Of a stretch of 64,000 bases of DNA, positions 22,416 to 35,332 are shown in pieces (the first letter of the stretch is position 1; each line of letters starts with the position of its first letter). The notes under the pieces are model-generated. The model was not told the DNA's origin. It did no database searches and was given only the letters and a program-made list of their open reading frames with translations. The position numbers were made by a program, and so were the translations under genes. This DNA is from Ailanthus altissimus (taxonomy: Eukaryota; Streptophyta; Magnoliopsida; Sapindales; Simaroubaceae). The DNA is taken from assembly GCA_946807835.1 (NCBI GenBank), contig OX327705.1, positions 14,600,501 to 14,664,500 on the forward strand. Reading direction: 5' to 3'.

Positions 22416-23221
22416 TTAATTGTTAGACCAGAACTTTGCTTGAAGATCTTTCACCACCTTGGGATCCAGCTGGAATGCCCTGCCGAGAAAGTCAGCATTG
22501 ATTGGTGGCTTGGATCCGAAGATTGAGTTTGCGATCGTAATGACACCAGGATTCTGGCTACTCAAACCAGCAATGGCAATCGCATTTGTTTTTTCTATAT
22601 TGACTCGGAAGTGAATGAGACCAATTGGAAACACGAAAACATCTCCCTTGTTTAGCACTTTTGAGATGAGTGTATTGTTTAGCTGGTTTGATGTGACAAA
22701 ACTAACGTAGAGTGTGCCTTCCAGGACTACTAGGATTTCAGTGGCACTGGGGTGTGTGGTGGATTTTGGCCTCCATGTTGTGCGTAAGCGATGCGGACTA
22801 AAGATATGCCAAGAGTGTTAAGTCCTGGAATTTGGTCTACATTTACAATAGTGACATTTGAACCAACTGGATTTCCTGTGTCTCCAGCCACGTTGAGCCC
22901 TGAATAGAATAAATCTTCTGCCTTTGCAAGCTTGGGGTCCCTGCAGAACTTTCCATTCACAAACACTGCATAAAAACAAATTAAAAGAAATCTTAATAAC
23001 ACGTTATGCAGCGGCAGGAATTAATTAAAAATATTAATATTGACATTTCACTACTATATAGCTTAAAAGAGTAGAGACAGAGAGATAATACACCTCCATT
23101 CTTGAGATCATCGATGGCAACTCAAATATCCTGAAGAGGGCAAGGGTCGTAGGCTGAGGCCAATGAAGAAGCCAAGGCCAAGAGAAAAAAATGCTGTAAT
23201 TACAAATTGAACACCTTTCAT
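22416..23221 (-). pseudogene. Germin-like protein pseudogene
   Basis: The layout is as in the intact gene: exon 1 from the ATG at 23221 to 23094, an intron (22966-23093, GT...AG) and exon 2 from 22965 to a stop at 22416. Three lesions are visible. A homopolymer-linked frameshift lies in the signal peptide around 23181-23192. The conserved Cys codon of DICVAI has become TGA (complement of 23122-23124). A small deletion in cupin motif 1 near 22745-22755 shifts the frame and removes one metal-binding His. Beyond it the frame resumes with [26 protein letters not shown] and a tail QAKFWSNN slightly longer than the paralogue's. Splice sites and TATA box are intact, so a transcript is possible but not a normal protein. 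Confidence 0.9.
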
Positions 23222-23300
23222 GGTGATAATTAGGCTGTGTGTATTTCAGCTAGTCTTTTCCAAATGTCGAGGATTGAGAAATCTTGCATGGGAAACAAGC

Positions 23301-23310
23301 CTATTTATAG
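23301..23310 (-). promoter_or_regulatory. TATA box of the GLP pseudogene
   Basis: CTATAAATAG on the minus strand, 80 bp upstream of the former ATG, is identical to the box of the intact paralogue. Confidence 0.7.
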
Positions 23311-23813
23311 ATGAGAATCCTTGAACTTGTCTTCGAGGCTTTCGACTTAGTCCTTGTAGAAGGTGAAGACTTACCAAACCTTCATTGGTTTTCTCTGTTT
23401 TCTATTTGAAAGGCAATTTATTCGACCTGCTCACTGCATTTATTCATCCTTATGTAGTTCATTCGTTTGCTTGCCTATGTGATCAGTGACTTTTTTAACA
23501 AGGCTTCCACAGGCCAATGGTGTCCACATTAAACTTGCAAGTTTGAGAAGACTAATAGCATTTACAGCGATTTCCAATGGGATGATAGTTTGTCGAGTCA
23601 ATAGTATTATAGATAACTTCTATTTTAAATATCGTTTTGATTTTGCTTTTTTAATTATTTTTTGTTACATTAAAAAAATATGAATAAGTTTATATAAATA
23701 ATTTATACATGCAATAATTTTAAAAGTAACACATGCAAGCAAAATTTTGAGATCTTTTTAGTATTTTCTAGCTTTAATTAGTTTTTGAGATGGCAACTGC
23801 TTTTTGTTAATAT
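23311..23813. other. Upstream flank of the GLP pseudogene
   Basis: This is a short AT-rich spacer, probably part of the promoter region, ending at the insertion site of the copia element. I see no gene. Confidence 0.45.
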
Positions 23814-25238
23814 TGTTAAACATATAATGTTATTTATACCCTTAAAACGTGTGAAATAATATTTTATTAGATTAATAAAGTTTATTTATATATATAATTG
23901 AGCATACATTGATGAGCTCATATTTATAAAGTATATGATTTATGTATTAGACATATAATACTAATACAGAAGGTATAGATCATAAGTTCTTCATAAATTA
24001 AATCTAGTTTACAATCATTAATGAAAAAGGTATCTCATTATATAAAGTTATAGTTTTTATGCTTTTTATAGTGAATGATTTGCCTTAATCATTAAAATAA
24101 GAACTTCGAGTAGAAAAATTAGTGTATATGTTACATTGAACGGGACTATTCTGAATTTCGATCAGGTTAACTAAATGTCATTGATCTTAATTCACAAAAA
24201 CTTTAATAAACTTGATTGATCTTAATCTTGAGCAGGTAATGAAATTACATTCATGTGTTGTATCTTTTGAGTTATCATGGAGTGAAAGCCATATAAACGG
24301 TCAAAACCTCGATACCTTAGAGATATAATTTCATGAGTTGTAAAAACATATATTTACAAGATGGAATCTAATAATTAATATCCACCTAAACTATTTATAG
24401 TACTTGATCATTAGAATCCGTGACTACGGTTTATTCAATAAATTATTTATTAAATAATAATATTTATTTATAAATTTACTTAGAAATATAGACATATTAA
24501 AAGTGATCATTAAAGCATTCAGTGACTTAAGGGCAAATAAATAATTAAAGAGGTAAAATATTTTTTTCATGGCTTAACTTTAATTATGGATATCAATTAA
24601 ATGATCAATTAAGCGGTTATTATTGGTCTAAAGGCCAAGCCCACTTTAATTAAAATGAGTTTTAATTAAATTGACTTTTACTTAATAACATGAGTTATTA
24701 GAGTAAAGTCTTTAGTTTTTAGTGGAATAACTTGGGGTTAACTTAGAAGAATTGGTATATTATAAAGTAATAAGAACTAGGCCTTTTAAGTTGGAGCATG
24801 GAAGCCCGTGGGTATTGCAGTCCCTTTACTAGCTCAAATCCTAATAAAACTCTAATATTCTAATCCTAATCTAATTCAAAATACCCAAGAAAAATTTCTA
24901 TATATATGAGAAGCATGAAGTAGTAAAAGAATTACAACAAATATAACGAGAAAATTCTTTTTACGTATTATAACGTGGAAAAAGAATTTGGTTATTATCA
25001 TTCTCTCGGATTTTGGTATTAATGATATTAAAGATTGAGGAAAGATCCACGTGTCCACACACGTTGAGTTCGAAGATTAAGAATAGTAGAGAAGATTGTA
25101 ACTTATTGATTTAAGATTTGTCATAACGAGAATTTGAGGTAATCTTTTATCCTTATACATGTAATTATGAATAAGACAATTTGACTTGCACTACATCTAT
25201 TTTTATTAAATAGAAAAATTTTATTTACTACCATCAAC
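23814..25238 (+). repeat. 5' LTR of the copia element
   Basis: It starts TGTTAAACATATAATG and ends near CATCAAC just before the primer site. It aligns along its length with 32922-34331, with numerous substitutions, so the insertion is not recent. Confidence 0.85.
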
Positions 25239-25251
25239 TGATATCAGAACC
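25239..25251 (+). promoter_or_regulatory. Copia primer-binding site, initiator-Met type
   Basis: TGATATCAGAACC directly follows the LTR and differs at two positions from the canonical TGGTATCAGAGCC. Confidence 0.75.
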
Positions 25252-27005
25252 GCCTTATTTTATATTACATGTATACTTTATTTTGTATATGGTAGTAATT
25301 GTTTATTGTGACACTAATTGCATACTAATATATATTTGTTATTCCTATTAATTATGTGATGAATGGTGATGTCCAATAATTCATGATTAGATATTTGCTT
25401 ATATTTTTTTCTTAGAATTGTAACAAAAGGGGGCGATGAAATAATATTATAATTTATCCTATTGATTAGGTTAATTCTTGATAATTCTTTAGATTTTTTT
25501 CTAAGCCAATTAAATGGGCTTAGGATTTTTATTTGAAATCTAAAAAATATAAATATTTTTATTATTATTTTGGTTGTTAAACAATAAAAAATGAAAAAAA
25601 AAAAATTGGGAAAGAGGAGAGGTAGGAGGCGGCTGTGTGAGATAAATAGGGTTTATTTGGTAAATATCACATATTTCTTCTAATTAATTTGCATATATTA
25701 TAAATTGGTCCTTAAAAGTTTATCACTTGTACAAATAGGCCCTAATAGAATTATTATTCTCACTCAGATCCCTCCAAGTTTAAGATAATTATAGTTTGGT
25801 TAGAAAACTTTAAGAAATTTATAAATAGGTCTTAAGTTTGATCCAAATTTGTTTTGAACTAATTTTTTGGATATCTACAAACTTAAAGTTGACCTAAATT
25901 ACTTTTAATTTTGGTCCAATTTTATAAAATTTATTTTGGCTATTTTATTAAAATTATTGGGTATAAAAATATTTTTTATTTAAATATTTTAAAAAAACCC
26001 AAGGAAATTTTAAGGTTAAAATATGTCTAATTTATTTTTAAAAATAAATGGACCAAGAAAAATTAAAACGTCCAAAATCTAAGCCCATAAAATGAGACAA
26101 GTAAGAGAAGGTAACATTATGGAAGAGCCCAAGTTGACTTCAAGGAAGACTTTGAAGAATTTAACCTTAGTTTTAAATATTTTTCTTCTTAGAAAAAATC
26201 ATGAATTATATGGTTATCTATTTATCTAGTTAATTGATGGGATGAATAACATGTCATATAAATTAAGGGTGTCATATTCACATATCCATACATAAAAGAT
26301 ATCATTTTGTATGACATTACTGTTTTAACGATATTAGGATAAGATTATTGTTATATATTTTTAATATTATATTAATTTATTATTTGACGTGACCTTATTA
26401 ATTATTTTATGAAAATAAAATTAGATATTAATGAGTAAAACGTCACTTTATAAATTAATTGGTGTATTAAAATTAAAAACTCTAAAGATGAAAATATTAA
26501 GAGTGAGAGGTCTTATAGTAAGGTTGATTAGTGCCTTGTCTCAAACCTTGTGAACTCCATATGAAGGGTATTAATTAGAATTGGTTACTAGATATGACTT
26601 CCCTAAAGGATAAGATCCAATATAGGACTCATGTGAAATTGATTATCCTACGGTGAATTTTTTAATTGGAAAATATAAAGGATTGAAATAATGGTTATAC
26701 ACTTAACTTAGGTTGGTTGATATCCTCCCTACAGAGTTTTTGTCAATTAAATCTAAAGGCTAAAGAATGGATAGTTTATTATTATTTGATATGAGATATC
26801 TAAATAATAACAATAAATTAGTATGGTACTAGTCTGATTCATGACGGATACGGCCACCCTATGGAGGAGTATTTTGATGAAAATTAGACTACCGATAAAT
26901 AATATAGTTAAAGAGTTCAACATAAATGTATTTCATACATTTATGCAAAAGTTTCACATGCGATCAGATAATGTATGCTCATGCCTGAATTTATTTTTTA
27001 GAATT
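25252..27005. other. Leader region of the copia element
   Basis: About 1.75 kb of AT-rich sequence lies between primer site and gag, long for a copia leader. No coding similarity is seen, so another insertion or a leader expansion is possible. Confidence 0.4.
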
Positions 27006-27680
27006 ATGTCTTCATTCATCCCACTAGCATCCATCCTAAACCAAAACAAGTTAACCGGGAATAATTATGTGGATTGGAAAAGGAACTTAGATATTGTACT
27101 TACAGTTGAAAAGCACAAATATGTCTTGACTGATAAATGTCCTCCAATACCTAATAAAAATACACCTCAAGATGAAATAGATACTTATAATAGTCATTTG
27201 ACTAAGAGTCTATCTTCATCTTTTAGTCTCAATCCTAAAAGAAAGAGTAGTAAGAAAAAGAAGAACAAGCCAAAGAAAGCATGTAATTCAGGATTTGTAC
27301 AAATTCATAAAAAGGTAGTAAGGCCAAAAAAAAAATATATATTTTCAATGTGGCATTAAAGAGCATTAGAAGAGAAACTATCTTTCAGTTAAGTTTTTAG
27401 TAGCTAAAAGGACAGCGTATCTTCTAGTGGTTGACTTTACAGAATTTTGGATAATAGATTCTAGAGCCACTAATTAAATTTGTAAATCATTATAAGGGTT
27501 CTAAGAAACAAAATTACTTAATGAAGGAGAGATCAGTCTCAGACTAGAAAATGGTGCAATTGTTGCAACTAAGGTAGTGGAAGTTTATCTCCATTTTGAT
27601 GATTTTAGGACTTTAATATTAGATGATTGTTTGTTAGTACTAGAATTTAAACTCAATTTGATTTCAGTTAGTTATTAAGT
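27006..27680 (+). pseudogene. gag: Copia gag and start of protease, degraded
   Basis: Gag starts MSSFIPLASILNQNKL and continues with the NNYVDWKRNLDIVL block typical of plant copia Gag. Most of the middle of Gag is then missing: a jump leads straight to the Lys-rich linker (RKSSKKKKNKPKK). A decayed zinc-knuckle area follows (near 27345), then the protease start with FWIIDSRATN at about 27437-27466, where the family has DSGATN. So the protease active-site Gly is replaced by Arg. Several stops follow. Confidence 0.75.
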
Positions 27681-27879
27681 AACTTTATATATTATATTAA
27701 TTTGACTAAACTGTGGTAATCAAAAGAAATAAGTAATTCATATGTTCTAATACACTAGTTAATAGTTTATACTGCATATTTCTTAAAATGAACTCACTAC
27801 TTTGTACAAAATTAAATAATAAATTTAATCACTATAAGAGGATTAAAGTAACTCCCACTAATCAAATGACATCTACGTC

Positions 27880-29457
27880 TTAGTCATATTAGTCTAGATA
27901 GGATCTAAAGACTGGTCAAAGATGGACCTTTGAGTTCATTAGATATTAAACCATTACCAGTTTGCATATCCTGTATAGAAGGCAAAATGACCAGAAGACC
28001 TTTTAATGCTATAGGTAATAGAGCCATTGAAATGTTTGAATTAGTTTTCGTTGATGTATACGGGTCCATGAGCACACAAGTTAGAGGAGTTTATAAATTT
28101 ATTGATGATCATTCTAGATTCGGTTATGTGTACCTGATGTGCTGCAAGTTTGAGGCGTTTGATAAATTCATGGAGTTTCAGGTAGAAGTAAAAAGGTAAT
28201 TAGGAAAGCATATGAAGGCACTTTAATCTGATCGAGGTAGCGAAAATCTCTATAGTGAGTTCAGGACTTATTTGTTAGACAATAAGATATTATCCTAGTT
28301 GAATAAACTAGGGTCACACCAACAAAATAGTCTAACAGAAATAAGAAATAGAACTCTTCTTAAAATAGCGAGGTCAATGATGAGTTATTCAACTTTACCT
28401 AACAGAAATAAGAAATAGAACTCTTCTTAAAATAGTGAGGTCAATGATGAGTTATTCAACTTTACCTATCTCATTTTGGGGTTATGCCTTAGAAACAGCC
28501 ATGTACCTTCTTAACTTAATTTCATCTAAGTCAGTCCCTAAAATACCTCTAAAAATGTAGATAGAATGTAAACCAAGTTTATGTCACATACATATATGGA
28601 GTTTTCTAGTTTATGTGCTAAAGAAGAAGACAAGACAAGTTAGAATCTAAGTCAGAAGTTTATCTGTTTGTTGGTTATGCTAAGAGAACAAGAGGAATTA
28701 TTCTATATAGTTCTCAAGATAAGAAAGTATTAGTTAGCACTAATGCAATCTTTCTTGAAGAAGACTATATGAAAGACTTTAAGCCTAGGAGTAAAATAAT
28801 TCTTGATGAGTTATCTGGGAACTATAATATTGTGCCTGATAGAGTTAATGAGTTAACTCCCAATTCAGATTATAATAACCAACTAGAGCAAGTTGCAGAA
28901 TAACAACCACCGGTACTTCATCATAGTAGGAGGATTATTAAATGTCCAACTAGATACATGTTAATTGAAGAGTTCTTTCAGGCAATCTCTAATGAGCATG
29001 AACTAGATCCCACTAGCTATATGAAGCAATGATTGATAAAGATGCAGACCATTAGCGTAAAACTACAAAATTAGAGATGGATTCCATATATTCCAATAAA
29101 GTCTGAAAACTTATAGAAAAACTTAACGAGATAAAACTCATAGGGTGTAAATAGGTCTACAAGAGTAAAAGAGAGGTAGATGGAAAGGTGAAAACCTTCA
29201 AAGTTAGGCTTGTTGCTAAAGTGTATACTAAAAACAAAGGATTCGATTATGCAAAGACATTTTCCCCAGTAGTCATGCTAAAGTTTATTAGAATTCTTTT
29301 ATCTATTACAACAAATCTTGATTATGATATTTGAAAAATGGATGTCAAGATTGCCTTTCGTAATGGCAATCTTGAAGAATGTAATGATTTTATAGCTAAA
29401 GGCCAAAAGTATATGATTTGTAAACTATAAAAATCTATCTATGGATTTAAATAAGCA
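27880..29457 (+). pseudogene. pol: Copia integrase and reverse transcriptase, first part, degraded
   Basis: A GAG-pre-integrase remnant (LPVCISCIEGKMTRRPF at about 27953) is followed by integrase core pieces: LVFVDVYGSM, YKFIDDHSRFGYVYL and, after frame changes, SDRGSENLYSEF. At 28333-28466 a 67-bp segment is duplicated in tandem. Reverse transcriptase starts near 29090 (VWKLI, then KSKREVDGKVKTFKVRLVAK and FDYAKTFSPV) and continues to KSIYGFK at about 29443. The inserted solo LTR at 29463 interrupts it; the remainder is at 31809. Confidence 0.8.
28333..28466 (+). repeat. 67-bp tandem duplication in copia integrase
   Basis: The unit 28333-28399 is repeated at 28400-28466 with one visible difference (AGCGAGG versus AGTGAGG). 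Since 67 is not a multiple of three, it shifts the integrase frame. Confidence 0.85.
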
Positions 29458-29462
29458 CCTAG

Positions 29463-31803
29463 TGTTGTGATATGGTGTGTGATGTGTATAGATACATATA
29501 ATTTCAAATATTAAATACGCAACGGAAGTATTCATACATGTTATACACTATGTAACAAACTCAAGCATATAATCACATGTATGATCATTTAAGCATATAT
29601 ATATCTCATATATATATTTACATGCATGATATATAATGAATTGTAAATAAATAACCTACCCAATTTTGAAGGTAGCTTTACAATGCTTCAAGATCTTCAA
29701 TCTTCAATTTGTTGAGCTCACCTTGAAGTGTTTTCTTGCACAATTCTAGTTCACAACTAAATCCGGTGGGATTGTGAAGCTATAATGGCAGCCTTGAATT
29801 TCCAGCAAATGATTGTTTTAACACTTAAAATAATTTGTCCTTATTAATTGTTACTAGCAAAAGATGAGAAGAATTAAGTGTATTGTGTATTGTTCCTTAC
29901 AACCCTTTGTCATGAACAATTGTTAACCTTAGCCAACTCTTTCAACCTTTGAAAACACTTAGGAAAAATGCTCTCAATTGTCTCTTCTCACACTTGCCGA
30001 ATCTTGCATTCTTCTTCACCAAAATTGAACTCTTTCAATTTCAGTTTAATGTACAAAATCATTACTTCTCTTAGTGCTCCACCACTACTTAGCCATGTTT
30101 GCCATTACAAATATTAATCAATCATATTTTTCAATCAACAAATTAATTCATTCATATGAATTAATTGTTAGTGCACAAATGGCTATTAATCAATATTGAG
30201 TGGTCACACCACTTCACAAATACACCATTAAACAAATTCTAAGTGGCCAACATTGGTTATTATTAATAACAAGTGCTTACTCCATTACTAAATGGTGTTT
30301 GCCACTTATTCCAATTAATAATAATAATTTGATTAATATATAAAATATTAATAATTCAAAACTATTTTTGAATATTTACATTTACCATATATGTATTTAC
30401 CAAGCAAGGTAAATAGGTAAATACATGGTAAATTATTTATGGAGCAAGATTATGTCACTTGTTAATTTCTTATTGGTTAACAACTCTTGTAAACAAATAA
30501 TGTATTTTACATTCAATTATTGACAAGTGAATAATAAAAGTAACTTTGAAATATTTTTCACTTTGCTGAAAATGGTTGGATTAATTGTTCAATCCAATTC
30601 GCTGCCTCAGTGCATAACAAGTACACTTCATATTGTAAGACTTTCTAGGTCCATGCCCGATTTGTCACATAAAACTATTTCACACGTTCGTGAACAATGT
30701 CCTACACACACGTTACGGATATTACAAAATGACGCATTAGACCATACAAGTTGAGGTTATAACATATTCGTATAATCCTTCCATTATAAATATCCTAGAA
30801 GAGCGGAGATATAGATCAACACCGTCAAGTCTCCATGTGCTCAACCAAAAACTTATCTCTAGATTTGTATTTCAATAAGTAATATCCGTAAACACTTTTA
30901 CGATATTATTTTCCCGAGGATAAAATAAATTCTCGGATATGTCTGCTTATGGCCATAAGATTTTCTGAAATACAATCTTGGAATTTCAGGATATTTTACT
31001 CACCCAATTAAGTTGATGGATCCCTTATCTGTACACACCAGACTATATGAGCATCGGACCATATACAGTGACACCCAGAGGTCAGATCATAAAAGGTATC
31101 TGACATGTGTGGAACCAAAGTATGGTGGATCACTCACAAGTCCACCGTGGCACTCAGGTCTAAAGGATCACAAATACTACTCAACTCGAAAGATCCTCCA
31201 TTGACAGCTTTATGGGATGTCTATTGGAGATCTTTGTGAGTCTGTTCAAAATTCAGTCCTTACTGAATACTTGTATCTCTATACAAGTTTCCACTAAACT
31301 CATGGTCTTCTAAGACTAACCATCTGGACTATCCAGATATAGACATACACTGATCTATATATATTAAGGTCTTCACTAACAGACCTGCATTAGTAAAGAT
31401 AGATCAGGAACATTAAGTTTAAGAACATATTTGCATAACAACATTTTCTAGCACCATTTGCAACTCATTGCAACTATGTCATTACTAATATATTCTTAGG
31501 TCTTTGTCCCATTTCAGACAAGGGTCTAACTCTTTAGATTTTGCTAACTTTTATAACCTGATAACTCTTATTAGTGCTAACTTTTAGCATTTATATCTTT
31601 TAGCATTACTAACTCTTAGTACTGATCTAAACTCCTTTAGATCAGATCTAAACTCTTTCAGATCATACAAGGTTTGAAACGTTACAAGCATCTTACCATA
31701 TTTGTATATAAAATAATTAGTGATATATTTAAATCATAATTGTATAAACATAAAATAAATATTTATACATAAAAGGGATGGCACGTAAGCACAAATTCCA
31801 ACA
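29463..31803 (-). repeat. Family-B solo LTR with CCTAG target duplication
   Basis: This 2341-bp sequence reads TGTTGTGATATGG at the left and AATTCCAACA at the right, and is flanked by perfect CCTAG repeats (29458-29462 and 31804-31808). Comparison with the family-B element at 38496 shows it lies on the minus strand. It splits the copia reverse-transcriptase region. A small ORF within it (31013-31204) is not conserved protein sequence. Confidence 0.9.
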
Positions 31804-31808
31804 CCTAG

Positions 31809-32880
31809 ATCATAGAGCATCAGATTTAATCAAGTATTCAAATCATTTAGCTTTGATCAAAATCCTAATGAACCTTGTATTCATAAGAAGATAAATGGAC
31901 AGTTGGTGATTTTTCTAGCTCTATATTTTGATGATATACTACTCATTAAGAATGATGTAGGAGCATTATCATCAGATAAAATATGGTTATCTAGCTCTTT
32001 TAATATGGATGATTTAAGAGAAGTCAATAACATCCTTGAGATCAAAGTATTAAAGGATCTCAAGTGAAGGATGTTGGGCTTATTCTAAGCTGAGTATATT
32101 AACAAAATTTTGACCAAGTTTGCCATGCATAATTCCTAAAGGGATTGTTTCCTTTTAGATATGGAATCGATATATTTAAGTATCAATTTCCTTAGAAAAC
32201 TAAAGAGATAGATTATATGGGAGGTATTCCTTATGCATTAGCAGTGAAAAGTTTCATATATGCAATGCCATGTACTAGACCAGATATTTGTTATGTAATT
32301 TGAATAATTAGTGGATATCAATATAATCTAGGCTTAGAACACTGGACTACAGTAAATCATATATTCAAGTACCTTTGGAGAACAAAAGATTGTATACTTG
32401 TATATTATAGTGAGGATCTTATACCTATTGGGTATGCAGATTCAGAATTCCAATAACATAAGATACCTGAATCTTTCTTAGGATATATGTTCACTTTAAG
32501 TGGTGAAACTATAAGTTGGAGGAGTGTAAAACAATCATGTATTTTAGACTTCACCATAGAAGCTGAATATATAACTGCATCAGAAGCTACAAAATAGGCT
32601 ATATAGCTCTGAAAGTTCCTTATGGAGCTTGATGTGGTACCTAGTGCTTAGATGCCTATTGTTCTTTTTTAATACAATAGCAGAGCAGTAACACAGTTTA
32701 TAGAACCAAATACCAGAAGAGAAGAAAACACATTGAGAGAAAATAATGTTTGGTAAGGGAATTGTGTGCAATATGGTGAGGTCATGGTATCTAAGATTGT
32801 GTAAGCGGATAATCTAGTAGATCCATTCACCTAATCTCTTGCCAGTAAATAGTTTTAAAACTCATATGAATAATAGAGGG
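31809..32880 (+). pseudogene. pol: Copia reverse transcriptase end and RNase H, degraded
   Basis: The frame lost at 29457 resumes after the solo LTR. Recognisable pieces are ALYFDDIL-type sequence near 31920, GIPYALAVKSFIYAM near 32223, TRPDICYVI near 32276, SWRSVKQSCI near 32515 and EAEYITASEATK near 32562. Stops and indels break the frame throughout. The polypurine tract and 3' LTR follow directly. Confidence 0.75.
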
Positions 32881-32921
32881 ATTCAACAGTTACTCGACAT
32901 AGTTTAGGACAAATGAGAGAT

Positions 32922-34331
32922 TGTTAGACATATAATATTATTTATACCTTTAAAGCATGTGAAATAACATTTTATTAGATTTATAAAGTTAATTTTTATA
33001 TATATAATTGAGCATACATTGATGAGCCCATATTTATAAAGTATGTGATCTATGTATTAGGCATATTATGCTAATATAGAGGGTATAGATTACAAGTTCT
33101 TTATAAATTAAATCTAGTTCACAGCCATTAATGAAAAGGGCATTTCATTATGTAAGGTTGTAGTTTTTTTGCTTCTTATAGTGAATGATTTTCCTTAATC
33201 ATTGAAGTAAGGACTTCGAGTAGAAAAACTAGTGTATATACGAGACTATTGTGAATTTCAATCAGGTTAACTAAATGTCACTGATTTTAATTCACAAAAA
33301 CTTTAATAAGATTGATTAATCTTAATCTTGAGTAAGTAATGAACTTACATTCATGTGTTGTATCTTTTGAATTATCATAGAGTGAGATTCATATAAACGG
33401 TCAAAACCTCGATAACTTAGAGATATAATTTTATGAGTTGGAAGAACATATATTTGCAGGATGGAATCTAATAATTAATGTCCACCTAAGCTATTTGCAG
33501 TATTGATCATTAGAATTTGTGGCCATAATTTATTCAATAAATTATTTATTGAATAATAATATTTATTTGTAAATTTATTTATAAACATAGACATATTAAA
33601 GTGATCATTAGAGCATTCAATGATTTAAGGGCAAATAAGTAATTAAAGAGGTAAAATATTTTTTTCGTAGCCTAACTTTAATTATAGACATTAATTAGAG
33701 GGTCAATTAAGTGGTTATTATTTGTCTAAAGATCAAGTCCACTTTAATTAAAATGGGTTTTAATTAAATTAGCTTTTACTTAATAACATGGGTTATTAGA
33801 GTACAGTCATTGGCTTTTAGTAGAATAGCTTGGGGTTAACTTAGAAGAATTGGTGTATTATGAGATTATAAAGACTAAGCCTTTTAAGTTAGAGGTAGGA
33901 AGCTCATGAGTCTTGCAGTCCTTCTACTAGCTCAAATCCTAATCAAACTCTAATTTTCTAATCCTAATTTAATTCAAAATACCGAGAAAAATTCTTATAT
34001 ATATGAAAGGTATGAAGTAGTAAATGAATTACATTAAATATAACAAGAAAATTAATTTTACGTATTCTAACGTGAAAAAGAATTTGGTTATTATCATTCT
34101 TTCAGATTTTAGTATTACTGATTTTAAAGATTGAAGAAAGATCCACGTGTCCACACGCGTTGAGTTTGAAGATTAAAAATAATAAAGAAAATTGCAGCCT
34201 ATCACTTCAAAATTTGGCATAGTGAGAATTTGAAATAATCTTCTATCCTTATTTATATAATTATGAACAAGAAGATTTGGCTTTTACTATGTCTATTTTA
34301 TTAAATAAAAAAAATTTATTTACTATCAACA
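32922..34331 (+). repeat. 3' LTR of the copia element
   Basis: It starts TGTTAGACATATAAT after the purine-rich CAAATGAGAGAT and ends TATCAACA. It is the partner of 23814-25238. Confidence 0.85.
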
Positions 34332-35332
34332 ATTATCTTATTTGTAACAAGAGAAAAAGTTTGAGCATAACTTAATTAATTCAAATAAACAGGATGACTT
34401 GAAATTGACCATATTCCAAACCTTTTTATGATGGATAATATTCAATACTTGCCCCTTCTTATAATGACGTCTAATTGGAGAGATTTAGAAAAATCTTAAT
34501 ATTCATTCTCTAAATTTTACTAAAATTGGAAGACAATATTTTTTTAGGAATTATTTTTAAAGCAATGCATTGAAACAATGAAATGTAGGTGGCTTAAGTT
34601 CCCAGTAAATATGGTAGATAATCGATTTTCTTTTTGCTAAATTAATATAGAGTTAAAGAGTGGTTGTGTTGTAAAGCGTGGGATATAGTATGAAAGTGAT
34701 AATTGTTTTTTATATAGGAGAAAAGAAAAAACAAGGAAACAGGACCATTTGTCATACTAATAATCTATTACTTTAGAGTTAGAAAGATATTCGATTTACA
34801 TCATTATAAATATATAAAGAAAAGATAAAAAAAAGGTATAAATGTATTTATTAAACTCATGATAATTATAATAAAAATAATTTGATCCCACATAATATGA
34901 TCATCGTTTGCTGAGTAGCTCTTTTTTTACTTTTTGCATAATACGTCTTTTTGAAAGAAAATTTCCAACTCCAGTTATAAACATGTATAGAAAGACATAA
35001 ATAAATAAGAAGTATGCCTTTTTGGCATTTGTGATGTTTTAGAAACATAAATAATCGATACCAGATTTTCGTTAAGCAAAAGTGCGACCAAGTAATACTT
35101 AATTAAATTTTAATAAGACCCGCAACTAAGCAGCAGAGTGGCTTATTTTCAATGACTTATACACAACGTAATCTTATATTTAGCGTAATTCTATATTAAA
35201 TAATATTTTAAGTCTTATTTAGTATAATTTTATAATTAATTAAATTTTAATTAAACATTTTTTATTTATTGTAGTTTTATATTTATCAAACCCCAACTTA
35301 TAAATAGTGGTAAAACAATAACTTAAACTTAT
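34332..35332. other. AT-rich sequence without recognised gene
   Basis: This is the interval between the copia element and the Tat-lineage LTR. Short open frames (for example 34866-35048 on the minus strand) have no recognisable domain. Confidence 0.45.

Larger units (their letters stand above)
23814..34331 (+). mobile_element. Ty1/copia element with both LTRs, degraded
   Basis: Homologous LTRs (23814-25238 and 32922-34331) flank gag, zinc-knuckle and protease remnants, integrase, reverse transcriptase and RNase H in copia order. An initiator-Met-like primer site follows the 5' LTR, and a purine-rich CAAATGAGAGAT precedes the 3' LTR. Flanks AATAT and ATTAT fit a target duplication with one mismatch. 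A family-B solo LTR (29463-31803) is inserted in the reverse-transcriptase region. All coding parts carry stops or frameshifts. Confidence 0.85.

Noticed and set aside
26841..27005. Upstream in-frame extension of the copia gag ORF
   Set aside because: The first 55 codons show no similarity to Gag, and the conserved start is the Met at 27006.
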